Origin: Amorphochlora amoebiformis
Lineage: Eukaryota; Cercozoa; Chlorarachniophyceae
DNA: 64,000 nucleotides
Assembly: GCA_054601695.1 (NCBI GenBank)
Contig: BAAHQB010000043.1
Coordinates: 372,001 to 436,000, forward strand
Reading direction: 5' to 3'
The number at the start of each line of letters is the position of its first letter. Position 1 is the stretch's first letter. Of this stretch, positions 1 to 22,830 are shown piece by piece. The position numbers and the translations under genes were made by a program. The notes beneath the pieces are model-generated. The model ran no database searches, had not been told where the DNA came from, and was given only the letters and a program-made list of their open reading frames with translations.

Positions 1-1799
1 TTAGTTTTCGCTCCCTCTGTTTCCTGCGGCTATTTTACCCTTTTTTGTTTTGTTTGTTAGCGTAAGAGTATTATGAATGTCATACCCTCTGTTTCTTGTG
101 GCTATTTTATCCTTTTTTGTTTGTTTGTTAGCGTAAGAATATTATGAATGCTATACCCTCTGTCATTTTTTGTTTGTTGTTAGCGTAAGAGTTTATTATG
201 GATGTCATATCATTACTGTGGCTATTTTATCCTTTTTTGTTTTGTTTGTTTCAGCGTAAGAATATTATGAATGTCATACCCTCTGTTTTCTGTGGCTATT
301 TTATCCTTTTTTGTTTGTTTGTTAGCGTAAGAATATTGTGAATGTCATATCCTCTGTTTTCTGTGGCTATTTTACCCTTTTTTGGTTGTTCGTTAGCGTA
401 AGAATATTATGAATCTATACCCTCTGTCATTTTTTGTTTGTTGTTAGCGTAAGAGTATTATGGATGTCATATCATTACTGTGGCTATTTTATCCTTTTTT
501 GTTTTGTTTGTTAGCGTAAGAGTATTATGAATGCCATACCCTCTGTTTCCTGCGGCTATTCTACCCTTTTTTGTTTTGTTTGTTAGCGTAAGAATAGTAT
601 GAATGTTATACCCTCTGTTTTCTGTGGCTATTTTACCCTTTTTTGTTTTGTTTGTTAGCGTAAGAATAGTATGAATGTTATACCCTCTGTTTTCTGTGGC
701 TATTTTACCCTTTTTTGTTTTGTTTGTTAGCGTAAGAATATTATGAATGCTATACCCTCTGTCATTTTTTGTTTGTTGTTAGCGTAAGAGTTTATTATGG
801 ATGTCATATCATTACTGTGGCTATTTTATCCTTTTTTGTTTTGTTTGTTTCAGCGTAAGAATATTATGAATGTCATACCCTCTGTTTTCTGTGGCTATTT
901 TATCCTTTTTTGTTTGTTTGTTAGCGTAAGAATATTGTGAATGTCATATCCTCTGTTTTCTGTGGCTATTTTACCCTTTTTTGGTTGTTCGTTAGCGTAA
1001 GAATATTATGAATCTATACCCTCTGTCATTTTTTGTTTGTTGTTAGCGTAAGAGTATTATGGATGTCATATCATTACTGTGGCTATTTTATCCTTTTTTG
1101 TTTTGTTTGTTAGCGTAAGAGTATTATGAATGCCATACCCTCTGTTTCCTGCGGCTATTCTACCCTTTTTTGTTTTGTTTGTTAGCGTAAGAATAGTATG
1201 AATGTTATACCCTCTGTTTTCTGTGGCTATTTTACCCTTTTTTGTTTTGTTTGTTAGCGTAAGAATAGTATGAATGTTATACCCTCTGTTTTCTGTGGCT
1301 ATTTTACCCTTTTTTGTTTTGTTTGTTAGCGTAAGAATATTATGAATGCTATACCCTCTGTCATTTTTTGTTTGTTGTTAGCGTAAGAGTTTATTATGGA
1401 TGTCATATCATTACTGTGGCTATTTTATCCTTTTTTGTTTTGTTTGTTTCAGCGTAAGAATATTATGAATGTCATACCCTCTGTTTTCTGTGGCTATTTT
1501 ATCCTTTTTTGTTTGTTTGTTAGCGTAAGAATATTGTGAATGTCATATCCTCTGTTTTCTGTGGCTATTTTACCCTTTTTTGGTTGTTCGTTAGCGTAAG
1601 AATATTATGAATCTATACCCTCTGTCATTTTTTGTTTGTTGTTAGCGTAAGAGTATTATGGATGTCATATCATTACTGTGGCTATTTTATCCTTTTTTGT
1701 TTTGTTTGTTAGCGTAAGAGTATTATGAATGTCATACCCTCTGTTTCTTGTGGCTATTTTATCCTTTTTTGTTTGTTTGTTAGCGTAAGAATAGTATGA
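1..1799. repeat. Satellite array with ~60-base monomer and 599-base higher-order unit
   Basis: Monomers of about 60 bases share the core TTAGCGTAAGAATATTATGA followed by a pyrimidine-rich half ending in GGCTATTTTA. Diverged monomers recur in fixed order: the variant beginning at 131 returns at 730 and 1329, and the variant with CATTACTGTGG at 211 returns at 810 and 1409, all exactly 599 bases apart. About three higher-order units are present and the array runs off the left edge. No coding potential was seen. Confidence 0.95.
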
Positions 1800-1826
1800 A
1801 TGTCATACGTACATATACAATGGATA

Positions 1827-1864
<38 letters not shown>

Positions 1865-1936
1865 GTGTGTGTGTTATACATATAGACATATGTACATATT
1901 TGCTAACATTTTTTATATACATATAAATTACTCTAA

Positions 1937-1967
<31 letters not shown>

Positions 1968-2035
1968 CATATATATATAAATTATAAAACCCAGATATAT
2001 CGGCATATATTCAACCATACTTCTGTATAATAACC
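1800..2035. repeat. (TA)n microsatellite spacer
   Basis: Runs of TA broken by short TG and CA interruptions follow the satellite directly. Open frames here only read YIYI and are not genes. Confidence 0.9.
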
Positions 2036-2459
2036 TCCTCGACCCCTTTCGAGTTGGATCCTTCACCCTAACACTCTGCTGGTACCCTTAGAATAAGGAT
2101 TAGGAGGGTTAGAGGGTTAGGGTTAGAGGGTTAAGGGTTAGCGGATTAGGATTAGAGGGTTAGAAGCCTAAAGTGTTAGGGTTAGAGGGTTTATTTCACA
2201 AGATCTTCTCGACCCCTTTCGAGTTGGATCCTTCACCCTAACACTCTACTGGTACCCTTAGAATAAGGATTAGGAGGGTTAGAGGGTTAGGGTTAGAGGG
2301 TTAGGATCTGAGGGTTAGGACCAGAGGGTTTTAGGTTTAGGGTTAGAGGTTAGAGGGTATAAATTAACGACCTTATCATCCTTCACCTAGGGTTAGAGGG
2401 TTAGAGTTGGAGGGTTAGGTTTAGAGAGATGTGTACACACATGTATAAATTTCTATATA

Positions 2460-2491
<32 letters not shown>

Positions 2492-2660
2492 CACATATAC
2501 ATACATATTATATACATATTATATACTAACCTTATTCCTGTAACCCTATCCATCTAACCCTAACCCTCTAACCCTAACCCTCTAATTCTAACCCTCTAAC
2601 ACTAACCCTCTAACCCTAACCCTCTAACCCTAACTCTAACCCTAACCCTAGGTGTTGGGG
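2036..2660. repeat. Subtelomere-like TTAGGG-derived block with a 170-base duplication
   Basis: The sequence starting GACCCCTTTCGAGTTGGATC at 2041 is repeated at 2211 with few changes, each followed by GAGGGTTAGGGTTA-type degenerate telomere repeat. From 2530 the orientation flips to CCCTAA. No gene was seen. Confidence 0.85.
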
Positions 2661-2707
2661 TGAAGATGATGAGGGTTAGGGTTAGAGAATTAGGGTTAGA
2701 GGAATAC

Positions 2708-2768
<61 letters not shown>

Positions 2769-2957
2769 GTGCGTGTGTTTGTGTGTATATGTATATATGT
2801 AGAAATTTCTACATGTGTATACACAAATATATATATATATATATATATATAATATAATATAATATATATATTATATATATATATATATATTCGTAGGTCA
2901 TGCTGTGTGGACTTCCAGGCAGGAATCATTGTCACACTTATTGTATTAGGTTTTGCC

Positions 2958-2988
<31 letters not shown>

Positions 2989-3043
2989 ATATACAATATA
3001 TATATGTATATATATATATATATATTGTATTAAGTTTTGCCTC

Positions 3044-3084
<41 letters not shown>

Positions 3085-3108
3085 ATATATATATGTGTGT
3101 GTATGTGT

Positions 3109-3154
<46 letters not shown>

Positions 3155-3171
3155 TACATGTATATATGCGC

Positions 3172-3233
<62 letters not shown>

Positions 3234-3335
3234 CAATATATATATGTATATATATATATATACGTATAGATGCATATGTACATATACATATCTATACATA
3301 TATACACGTATGTAAATGTCTTTATAGTAGTCTTA
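2661..3335. repeat. (TA)n and (GT)n microsatellites
   Basis: Long TA tracts with GTGTGT segments. An imperfect copy of ATTGTATTAGGTTTTGCCT (2941) recurs near 3025. No coding exon was seen. Confidence 0.85.
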
Positions 3336-4113
3336 ACCAATTCCCTAATCCTAACCCTAACCCTAACACTAATCCCAACCCTAACCCTAACCCTAACCCT
3401 AACCCTAACCCTAACCCTAACCCTAACCCTAAACCCAACCCTAACCCTAACCCTAACACAAATCCTTATCCTAACCCTAACCCTGGCCCATCCCCTAATT
3501 TTAACCCAGCCACTAAACATAACCCTAACCCTAACCCTAACCCTAACCCTAACCCTAACCCTAACCCTAACTCCCTAATGTTGACTCTAACCCTAGCCCT
3601 AACCCTAACCTAACCCATATGCTAATCCTAACTCTAATCCTAACCCTAACCTAAGCCTGACACAAACCCTGACCTAATGCTAACCCTAACTCTAACCCTA
3701 ACCCAAACTCTAACTTAATGCTAACCCAACCCTAACCCTAACATTAGGGTTAGGGTATTAGGTGGTTAGGGTTTGGGTTAGGTTAGGGTTGGAGTTAAGA
3801 GTTTAAAGTTAGGGTTAGCATTAGGTAAACCTAACCCTAACCCTAATGCTAACCCTAGCTCTAACCCTAATGCTAACCTAAACCCTAACCCTATAGCTAA
3901 ACCTAACCCTAACCCTATTGCTAACCGAAACCCCAACCCTAATGCTAGCCCTAACCGTAAGCTAATGCTAAACCCAACCCTAACCCTAATGCTAACCCAA
4001 CCCCAACCCTAGTGTTAACCGTAACCCTAAGCTAATGCTAACCCTAACCCTAACCCTAACCCTAACCCTAATGCTAAACCTAACCCGAACCCTAACCCTA
4101 ACCCTAACCTTAG
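3336..4113. repeat. Degenerate CCCTAA telomere-like repeat
   Basis: Hexamer-phased CCCTAA with many variants (GCTAACCC, CCAACCC). It ends in CCTTAG at 4108-4113, directly before a possible exon. Confidence 0.9.
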
Positions 4114-4190
4114 CCGCGCATTCACGGATGGTTAAAGATTTTCTGCGAATGGATCCTATAACACTTGTTAAGTACACAGCTTTGTTTGTG
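4114..4190 (+). CDS. Possible upstream exon of the acyltransferase-3-like gene
   Basis: An open stretch of 25 codons lies between a CCCTAACCTTAG acceptor and a GTATAT donor. It reads ...HSRMVKDFLRMDPITLVK... and ends in a hydrophobic run, as expected for a membrane-span protein. Its end phase (0) does not match the next exon found at 4915 (which needs phase 2), so at least one exon between them is missing or the exon is false. Low confidence. Confidence 0.3.
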
Positions 4191-4228
4191 GTATATTATT
4201 TATTACAATTTATATATAAATATATAAT

Positions 4229-4261
<33 letters not shown>

Positions 4262-4501
4262 GGGATGAGCGGCAATTCATACCACATCCAAAACTTTAAT
4301 TTTTCGCAAAATAATCGATCCTTAGCACTGAGTAAGTGATCTCATGTTCTGGCTCCCGTGATTGAAACTAAAACTCTGATTAAAGATTAGCAAAAAGACT
4401 TGCCTACTCAATTCATCCACATATATGCATATATACATGTATTATGCATATGTAAATATAGATATACGTATATACATATGTATATATGTAAATATCCATA
4501 T

Positions 4502-4537
<36 letters not shown>

Positions 4538-4914
4538 CAAACAAAACTCCGAGAGTATCACCAAATATATCCCTTTCTGTAATACTCCCTTCTCACGACC
4601 CCAACCCAAACCTTAGCCCTAACGTTAACCGTAACCGTAACTCTACCCTAATCTTAACCTCAACCCTAACCCTAGCCCTATCTTCAACCCTAAACCTAAC
4701 CATTACCCTATCCTAATCGTAACCCTGAATATAAACAAAATCCCCTTAACCCAAACCCTACGACACATATAGTCAAAGGTCGTCGGACAAAGACATGCTG
4801 AATAATCTGATCATACTGTAACCGAAAAAAAAAAAAGAAAAAGTCTAACCCAAAAAAAAAAAAAAAAAAAAATCTAACCCTAAGCGTGTAAGTCTAAGGG
4901 TAACCCTATAACAG
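4191..4914. other. Spacer or intron: TA tracts, degenerate CCCTAA, A-runs
   Basis: Contains TA tracts (4220-4260, 4505-4535), degenerate CCCTAA (4600-4750), two A-runs (4827-4873) and one copy of the dispersed 43-base motif (4772-4820). The segment 4262-4400 is of normal composition but no exon could be supported in it. Confidence 0.6.
4772..4820 (-). repeat. Dispersed 43-base motif, copy 1 (diverged)
   Basis: Contains GACATGCTGAATAATCTGAT preceded by a GTCGTCGGAC variant of GTCCTCGGAC. The same block occurs at 42571, 51793, 54888, 57531 and 58537. It lies just right of degenerate CCCTAA repeat. Confidence 0.8.
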
Positions 4915-5006
4915 AGTATGGGGACTTGTGCTATTCGTTACGTACGTTACGATCCTGTTAAGGCAAATACAATCAAGCTTGCACAGTAATATGATTTAAA
5001 ATATGA

Positions 5007-5086
<80 letters not shown>

Positions 5087-5438
5087 ATATATATATACAT
5101 ATATACATATATATTAGTATATATATATATGAGTATATGTATATGTATATTGTTATATGTATACCTGTTACGTACGTTACGATCCTGTTAAGGCAAATAC
5201 AATCACACTAATATGTTTTAAAATATGAATATATGTATATATATATATATATATCTATATATCTATATATATATATATGTATTTTATATATATATATATA
5301 TATTCATATATACATATATATATATATATATGAGTATATGTATATGTATATTGTTATATGTATAAATGTTACGTACGTTACGATCCTGTTAAGGCACATA
5401 CAATCAAGCTTGCACACTAATATGTTTTAAAATATGAA

Positions 5439-5509
<71 letters not shown>

Positions 5510-5647
5510 ATATATATATATATTCATATATACATATATATATATATATATATATGAGTATATGTAGATGTATATTGTTATATGTATAAATGTTACGTAC
5601 GTTACGATCCTGTTAAGGCACACACAATCAAGCTTGCACACTAATAT

Positions 5648-5700
<53 letters not shown>

Positions 5701-5864
5701 ATATAATATAAAGACTCATGCATATCCATGTAAAAATTTTTGAATATGAATATATATATCAATACATATATATATATATATATATATAGGATAAATCACT
5801 TCGGTCGAATGATGTCTGACGGGGGATTCTCATGGATTCAAAACCGTTATAACCATACTTGGAG

Positions 5865-5913
<49 letters not shown>

Positions 5914-5953
5914 ATATATATATGATTCAAAACCGTTATAACCATACTTGGAG

Positions 5954-6002
<49 letters not shown>

Positions 6003-6044
6003 ATATATATATGATTCAAAACCGTTATAACCATACTTGGAGGG

Positions 6045-6082
<38 letters not shown>

Positions 6083-6149
6083 GTGTGTATATATATATAT
6101 ATGATTGAACAATGTTATAACCATACTTGGAGGGTAAATAAATATATAT

Positions 6150-6185
<36 letters not shown>

Positions 6186-6408
6186 GTATATATATATATA
6201 TATGATTGAACACTGTTATAAGCATACTTGGAGGGAAAATATATATATAAATATATATATATATATAAGTGCTATATACATATATATATATATATATATA
6301 TTTATATGATTCAAAACCGTTATAACCATACTTGGAGGGTAAATATATTATACATATACATACATATTATACATATACACACATATACACACACACATAT
6401 ATATATAT

Positions 6409-6440
<32 letters not shown>

Positions 6441-6469
6441 GATTGAACACCTTTATAACAATACTTGGA

Positions 6470-6523
<54 letters not shown>

Positions 6524-6612
6524 ATGTATGTATATGTATATGTGTGTGTGTGTGTATGTGTGTGTTATATGTATATATATATGATCCAACACCGTCATAA
6601 CTATACTTGTAC

Positions 6613-6679
<67 letters not shown>

Positions 6680-6684
6680 TATAC

Positions 6685-6716
<32 letters not shown>

Positions 6717-6719
6717 ATC

Positions 6720-6760
<41 letters not shown>

Positions 6761-6761
6761 G

Positions 6762-6796
<35 letters not shown>

Positions 6797-6872
6797 ATAT
6801 AGGTACGTATATATGTATTTAGACCCCGAATGACGCTCGGGATACGGCACACTACTATCTGGAGCAGTTGTA

Positions 6873-6907
<35 letters not shown>

Positions 6908-7037
6908 CTATGTATATTAGATATGCCTATATATATGAATATATATATATATAGATATCTTCCAACAATACCTCGGATGGGTCCAATTTTCATTGGTGTT
7001 GTGGCAGCTTGTAACTATATTCACGCCAAGGAATGGG

Positions 7038-7081
<44 letters not shown>

Positions 7082-7440
7082 TTGTGCAATATAAGTAGCA
7101 ATAGGGGGTAGTTCTATGAGAAAATATCGGGTGTGGAAACACAGTCGTAGATACTCTTGAGACCGCTGGAGATCTCGGAGATTGCTGGAGATTGCCTCAT
7201 CCGATACTACCGGTAGTAATTGGGTACCGGCAATAACGGGGTTTCATACCCAGAAAGTATACCCACCCAGCAGTAAAAGGGTTTCACCAATTAGGCGACA
7301 GGACGTGACGAAATGCGGCGTCACGCTCTGAAATTTTTTTCGAATATTCTGGAATATTCTGTGCGTACATATCCACCTTATCCCTACACGTGTGACGTAA
7401 TTCAAGCCGTCTAACTCAAAGGGTTCTCAACCAAATCGTG

Positions 7441-7481
<41 letters not shown>

Positions 7482-7556
7482 CATATATACATAGAACTAA
7501 TACACCACACATCTATATATTCTCTATGAAAGTCGGAAGAACTCACGAATCAAACC

Positions 7557-7602
<46 letters not shown>

Positions 7603-7651
7603 GTATAGACCAATCACTAAAACCTCAGCATAAATATGTACTTACAAGTCA

Positions 7652-7710
<59 letters not shown>

Positions 7711-7775
7711 GTATGTGTGTGTGTTGGACCAATCACTCAAACCTCAGCATAACATGTATATATCAGTCAATATAT

Positions 7776-7808
<33 letters not shown>

Positions 7809-7825
7809 GTATATATATGTGCGCG

Positions 7826-7859
<34 letters not shown>

Positions 7860-8308
7860 TAAATATATATATAGATAAATATATATATATACATATATTA
7901 TGCATATAAATATCATATATAAATACACATATATGCTCATATATATCTCATAAATCCCAACACCCCGTATCTACATTCATTCAAACATACATACACACCA
8001 TGCATACAGTCAAAAACCCGGGAGTCAAATCCGTCAGCTTCCACCATATGGATCATAGCGTCAACTCTCGGCAAATGGATATCTATTTTTTGGGCTTTCA
8101 TTCAGCTGTTTACCCCCATGATTCCGAGTGACCCCGACAACGCGCCGGATGCTGGTGGGTTGCTGTTAGTTTGAACCAAGTTTTTTTGTCTTTTTTTTTT
8201 TTCTGTGTTTTTTTTTTTTCATTTCTCTGTTTGTATGGTTTTTTTTTTAATCGGCAGAGTATGGACGTGTGTGTATTTTTGTTTATGTGTGTTTATGTAT
8301 GTAAATAA

Positions 8309-8372
<64 letters not shown>

Positions 8373-8419
8373 ATATATATATATACATATATTTATTTTC
8401 TATGGATGTATGTATATTT

Positions 8420-8485
<66 letters not shown>

Positions 8486-8496
8486 AGTGTATACAC

Positions 8497-8537
<41 letters not shown>

Positions 8538-8763
8538 TGTGTATATATATATATATGTGCTATCCTTGATCACTCTCCCTCTCTCTCACTTTCTGTGTAC
8601 CTCTCTAGTTCTAATATATATACATATATAATACATATATATATATATATGTACATGTATGTATGTATATATTATACATATACATATATATATATAATAT
8701 ATATAGTGTGTGTATACACATAGACATCTTTCTCCCCCTATCTCCCTCGTCGTATAGATACAT

Positions 8764-8798
<35 letters not shown>

Positions 8799-8804
8799 TA
8801 TATA

Positions 8805-8880
<76 letters not shown>

Positions 8881-8990
8881 ACGCATCTGCATCTTCAAGT
8901 ACCTATCCGTCTCTCTCTCTCTCTATATATATATGTATATATATATATATACAACATTTATTTCTACGACATATATACATATACATATAC

Positions 8991-9033
<43 letters not shown>

Positions 9034-9152
9034 TATATGTGTGTATATTTCTTAAGTTGGATTGTTCGTAACTGTCGCCCTGCGGGTTTTGAGCAGTATG
9101 GCGGCCGCAATTTTAATCTTTTCGGCTGTTGTTCCAAGGTGCATATATATTA

Positions 9153-9197
<45 letters not shown>

Positions 9198-9278
9198 AAG
9201 GTATGTTTTCATTAATGTATTTATACATATAAATATATGTATAACATAGTATGTATATATAAAAATATGCATAACTAT

Positions 9279-9310
<32 letters not shown>

Positions 9311-9331
9311 CATGTATAACGTAGTATGTAC

Positions 9332-9383
<52 letters not shown>

Positions 9384-9540
9384 TTCCCATCCTTGGCACT
9401 TGGGATGGCTAGGGCGATTTCTGGGGTGGGATATCTGGCTTCCGATATCTAAGATATCTTTCGCTTCTTATCTGGTATTCTCCTACACGTAATATATAAT
9501 CTCCTACACGTAATATATAATATATACATATATATATATT

Positions 9541-9573
<33 letters not shown>

Positions 9574-9610
9574 ATACATATGACTTTCGCCTTTACATGG
9601 TATTCTCTTA

Positions 9611-9654
<44 letters not shown>

Positions 9655-9710
9655 TATACATCAGTAGCGCAGCAGTATGATGTACATATAAATTTATAAT
9701 ATGTACATAT

Positions 9711-9746
<36 letters not shown>

Positions 9747-9791
9747 CATTGTATTCCGATTCACATATATGCATACATAATATATATATTT

Positions 9792-9842
<51 letters not shown>

Positions 9843-9993
9843 TTATAGATTCATTTCAAGATCCTTATGGAGGCCATTCTTCGAATTCCACCGCCTTTCG
9901 TCAGCTCACCGGCTGACACACCCTACTATTTTGCTTACGTCTGTGTTATGAATGGAGTCGGGTAAATATGATACTATCTATGTCTATTCATGT

Positions 9994-10034
<41 letters not shown>

Positions 10035-10055
10035 GCATTTATATATTTATATATG

Positions 10056-10086
<31 letters not shown>

Positions 10087-10089
10087 ATG

Positions 10090-10139
<50 letters not shown>

Positions 10140-10150
10140 GTATTATATAA

Positions 10151-10202
<52 letters not shown>

Positions 10203-10343
10203 GCAGACTCGCCCTACGTCTGTGCTATGAATGGAGCCTGATATAATATCTTTATGTATATATATAATTTACATACATGTACATGTATGTATACTTGTAT
10301 ATGTGTGCATATGTATACAACATGACGAAGATCAAGATATGTT

Positions 10344-10407
<64 letters not shown>

Positions 10408-10410
10408 ATA

Positions 10411-10451
<41 letters not shown>

Positions 10452-10489
10452 AGGTGTAATGTTTACATACACATATACATATACATATA

Positions 10490-10528
<39 letters not shown>

Positions 10529-10695
10529 CATATATATTTATATATATACGCGTACGTAGACTATAAATACGTAAATACATATACTCAAACAGGCTCGCAA
10601 TCTCGTTTACAATTGCGACTGGCCTCCATCTGTTCGTCGAACAGCCAGCGATTCGTGCCTTTAAATCGGCCAAACCATCCAAGAAAACAGTTTGA
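4915..10695 (+). CDS. Acyltransferase-3 / NRF-6-like membrane protein, C-terminal part (208 residues seen)
   Basis: Nine exons join in continuous phase: 4915-4956, 5790-5865, 6823-6869, 6955-7036, 8106-8158, 9057-9138, 9384-9425, 9861-9961 and 10593-10695 (TGA stop). The product begins inside a membrane helix ([13 protein letters not shown]), then a loop, a second hydrophobic segment with [18 protein letters not shown], further hydrophobic stretches ([25 protein letters not shown]), and ends in a helix followed by [13 protein letters not shown] and a basic tail. The TR/PR-x-GP-hydrophobic helix and the terminal L-VE-P signature are typical of the acyltransferase-3 family, including NRF-6-like proteins, which move acyl groups at membranes. 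The N-terminal half, with the expected catalytic His, is not found, so the call rests on C-terminal features. Introns are mainly (TA)n. It converges on the gene ending at 11809. The donor of the exon 9384-9425 (GGG-GTGGGA) is the weakest junction. Confidence 0.6.
5160..5620 (+). repeat. Three tandem copies of an exon end plus its donor
   Basis: The last bases of the exon at 4915-4956 together with its donor (ACGTACGTTACGATCCTGTT) recur in the following intron at about 5168, 5369 and 5592, each with the same downstream AAGGCA...CAATCA tail and separated by long (TA)n. Confidence 0.85.
5917..6620 (+). repeat. Seven tandem copies of an exon end plus its donor
   Basis: The 3' part of the exon at 5790-5865 with its GTATAT donor (core AACCGTTATAACCATACTTG then GAGGGTA) recurs at about 5926, 6013, 6102, 6203, 6306, 6440 and 6581. 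Copies diverge progressively (TTCAAAACC becomes TTGAACAC, then TCCAACACC), and all are spaced by (TA)n or (TG)n. Confidence 0.92.
7120..7420. repeat. Dispersed ~250-base element, copy 1
   Basis: Shares ACTCTTGAGACCGCTGGAGA, a GGAGATTGCTGGAGA segment, CCGGTAGTA repeats, GGGGTTTCAT and a GACGTGAC...GTCACGCTC tail with 43425-43650, in the same order and strand. It lies in the intron between the exons ending 7036 and starting 8106. No open frame was seen; nature unknown, perhaps a short non-autonomous mobile element. Confidence 0.7.
7441..8035. repeat. Intronic microsatellites with a short duplication
   Basis: TA, GT and GA tracts. GACCAATCACTAAAACCTCA at 7608 is repeated at 7727 (AATCACTCAAACCTCAGC), 120 bases on. 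No exon was assigned here. Confidence 0.7.
10200..10245 (+). repeat. Diverged copy of an exon end
   Basis: TACGTCTGTGCTATGAATGG at 10215 copies TACGTCTGTGTTATGAATGG at the end of the exon 9861-9961. The donor has decayed (GAGCCTGATA instead of GAGTCGGGTA). Confidence 0.85.
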
Positions 10696-10699
10696 GATG

Positions 10700-11619
10700 T
10701 TAGAGGAGGCACCTAGTCCATATATGGACATATACTAGATATAATGTGTACGTTCCCGCCAACACCAGATATTTTCCTTTCGATCGAAGTTCTCCGGTGA
10801 CCTGATTAAGTCACTTAAGGTGTTTACCCGATCGAAATATTCATTTTTACTCTTTTAAGTTACTTTTGAGCTCGCGATCGGCGCGCTGAATTTTAACTCA
10901 TGGTAAATGAGAGACTAGAGAGATATCTGATGTCATCTAGTCATCAGGAATGATTTACTAGATTTAGGGTGTTCTACTAGTTCTAGTAAAAATCGTATAG
11001 TAAAAGTGCTGACTAGCTAGACTAGGCTAGTAGAATCTAGAGAATACTAGAATAAGTCGAGTCTAGTAGTAGTCGATATCGGAAGAACAACAGAAATAAT
11101 TGCACGACTATCTTATTCTAGTATTCTAGGTATTATCTACTAGATCTAGTTATCTCGACTCTAGGACTCAATCGAGTATCTCTAGACTAGCTAGATCTAG
11201 ATCCTAGAGATCGGGTACAATTCTAGAATTGCGTGTCTAGTGTTAGGTACTAGATCCTAGATCTTGGTAGATCTAGTAGATCACAGCTATCTCCGTACGA
11301 TCTCTACTAATTTTTCTATCACGTATCACTAGATCACTGACTAGACTAGTAGATAATGCTAAAAATCCAGAAAATACAGTGTCTAGCTAGACCAGCCAGA
11401 GCCTAGAGAGTCTAGAGAGCAGAGACCAGAGAGAGCTACTAGAGCTAGTGCAGACAATTTCTAGAGTTTATAACCAATGGTCTAATGCAAAATAAATTAT
11501 ACTGTATATCTAGATATACCAAAATTTCCTAGATTTCCTGTCTCACAAGAGAACGATTCATGTAATAAGTAAAAAATCCAATATCATAATATGCTAGTGT
11601 ACTGTCTAGACTGTACTAG

Positions 11620-11663
<44 letters not shown>

Positions 11664-11780
11664 CTAGCTACTAGTCAACGCTAGCCTAGCCTAGAACTAA
11701 TATCTAGTAATACATAGCAATATCTAGAATATCCGGATCATCAGTATACAGGTATAAGGCCCAGCGACTGGAGTCTCAGT
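10700..11780. other. CTAG-rich spacer between convergent genes
   Basis: From about 10900 to 11720 the sequence is packed with CTAG, TAGA and AGATCT words (for example GACTAGCTAGACTAGGCTAG near 11011) with one TA tract at 11623-11662. No reading frame or exon could be supported. It separates the stop codons at 10695 (+) and 11809 (-). Confidence 0.75.
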
Positions 11781-11808
11781 CTTATAGCTAGGGAGTGCCG
11801 ATGCACGG

Positions 11809-16288
<4,480 letters not shown>

Positions 16289-16299
16289 GCTCACATCTG

Positions 16300-16905
16300 C
16301 GACACTGGGGGTTAGGGTTAGGGTTAGGGTTAGGGTTACGGTTAGGGTTAGGGTTAGGGTTAGGTTCCTAACGCTAACAAGTATCTCTGACCCTAACATA
16401 ACCCTAATCCTAATCTGAAAACCCTCATAGTAACCCTAATCCGGTATGTAAACTTAACCCTAACCTAACCCCAGCCCTAACCCGAACTATTAACCCTAAC
16501 CCTAAACCTCAAATACTAAATCTAGAAACCCTAACCCAATAACCCTAACCTTGATCCACTAAGCCTAATTCGCTAATCCTAACCCTAACCCTAACCCTAA
16601 CCCTAACCCTAGCGCTAACTCCACCGCAGACCTACGCCAACCTACAACCTAACCCTAACCCTTTAGCGGTTGGGTACTGGTTAGGGTTAGTGGTTCGGTT
16701 AGTGGTTAGGGTTAGTGGTTGGGTTAGTGGTTGGGTTAGTGGTTAGGGTTAGGTTAGTGGTTAGGGTTAGTGGTTGGGTTAGTGGTTAGGGTTAGTGGTT
16801 GGGTTAGTGGTTAGGGTTAGTGGTTGGGTTAGTGGTTAGGGTTAGTGGTTGGGTTAGTGGTTAGGGTTAGTGGATAGGGTTACTTACGGATAGGGTTACT
16901 GGGGA
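16300..16905. repeat. Telomere-like block with a GGTTAGTGGTTAGGGTTAGT array
   Basis: 16310-16365 is TTAGGG, 16380-16660 is degenerate CCCTAA, and 16676-16890 is a higher-order array alternating TTAGTGG with TTAGGG and TTGGG. It lies upstream of the start codon at 16288 (-) and downstream of the last exon seen of the next minus-strand gene. No gene was seen. Confidence 0.9.
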
Positions 16906-16939
16906 GTGACAGTGTGTTAAGAGGTCGGGGTAGTGTCAG

Positions 16940-16992
<53 letters not shown>

Positions 16993-17078
16993 GCATATAT
17001 ATATTATATATAAATGTATGTGTGTATATATTTATATGTATATTTGTAAATGTACATTATTGTTATTATTTTATATTT

Positions 17079-17109
<31 letters not shown>

Positions 17110-17114
17110 CTTGC

Positions 17115-22394
<5,280 letters not shown>

Positions 22395-22463
22395 CTGCGC
22401 GTGAGTGTACATATATTATATTTACATATATTTATATAATATATATATATATATATGTATATT

Positions 22464-22496
<33 letters not shown>

Positions 22497-22633
22497 ATGT
22501 ACACAGTATATAAACACACATACATATGTATACATATATATATATATATATATATATTAGTAAATAAACACATATGTTGTTGTTGCAGCCTCCTCTTCGG
22601 GAGAAGTGTGGTTTCTTGTTTGTAGTATGTAGT

Positions 22634-22769
22634 CTATGCATTTATGTCGCGCTTGACCACTTTCATTGTGAATCCGCTTTTGGATGGGGTACGTTTAAGA
22701 TACATATTTTTCACATATGTATATATATATGTATATGTGTATATATATATATATATATAAATATAAATG

Positions 22770-22830
<61 letters not shown>

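Noticed and set aside
3173-3578. TLTLTL and RVRVRV open frames here and at 42627, 45504, 51854, 54011 and 58258
   Set aside because: Translation of telomere-like repeat.
10593-10712. Minus-strand open frame [19 protein letters not shown]
   Set aside because: Antisense to the last exon of the acyltransferase-like gene, which has a good acceptor and a family-like C-terminus.
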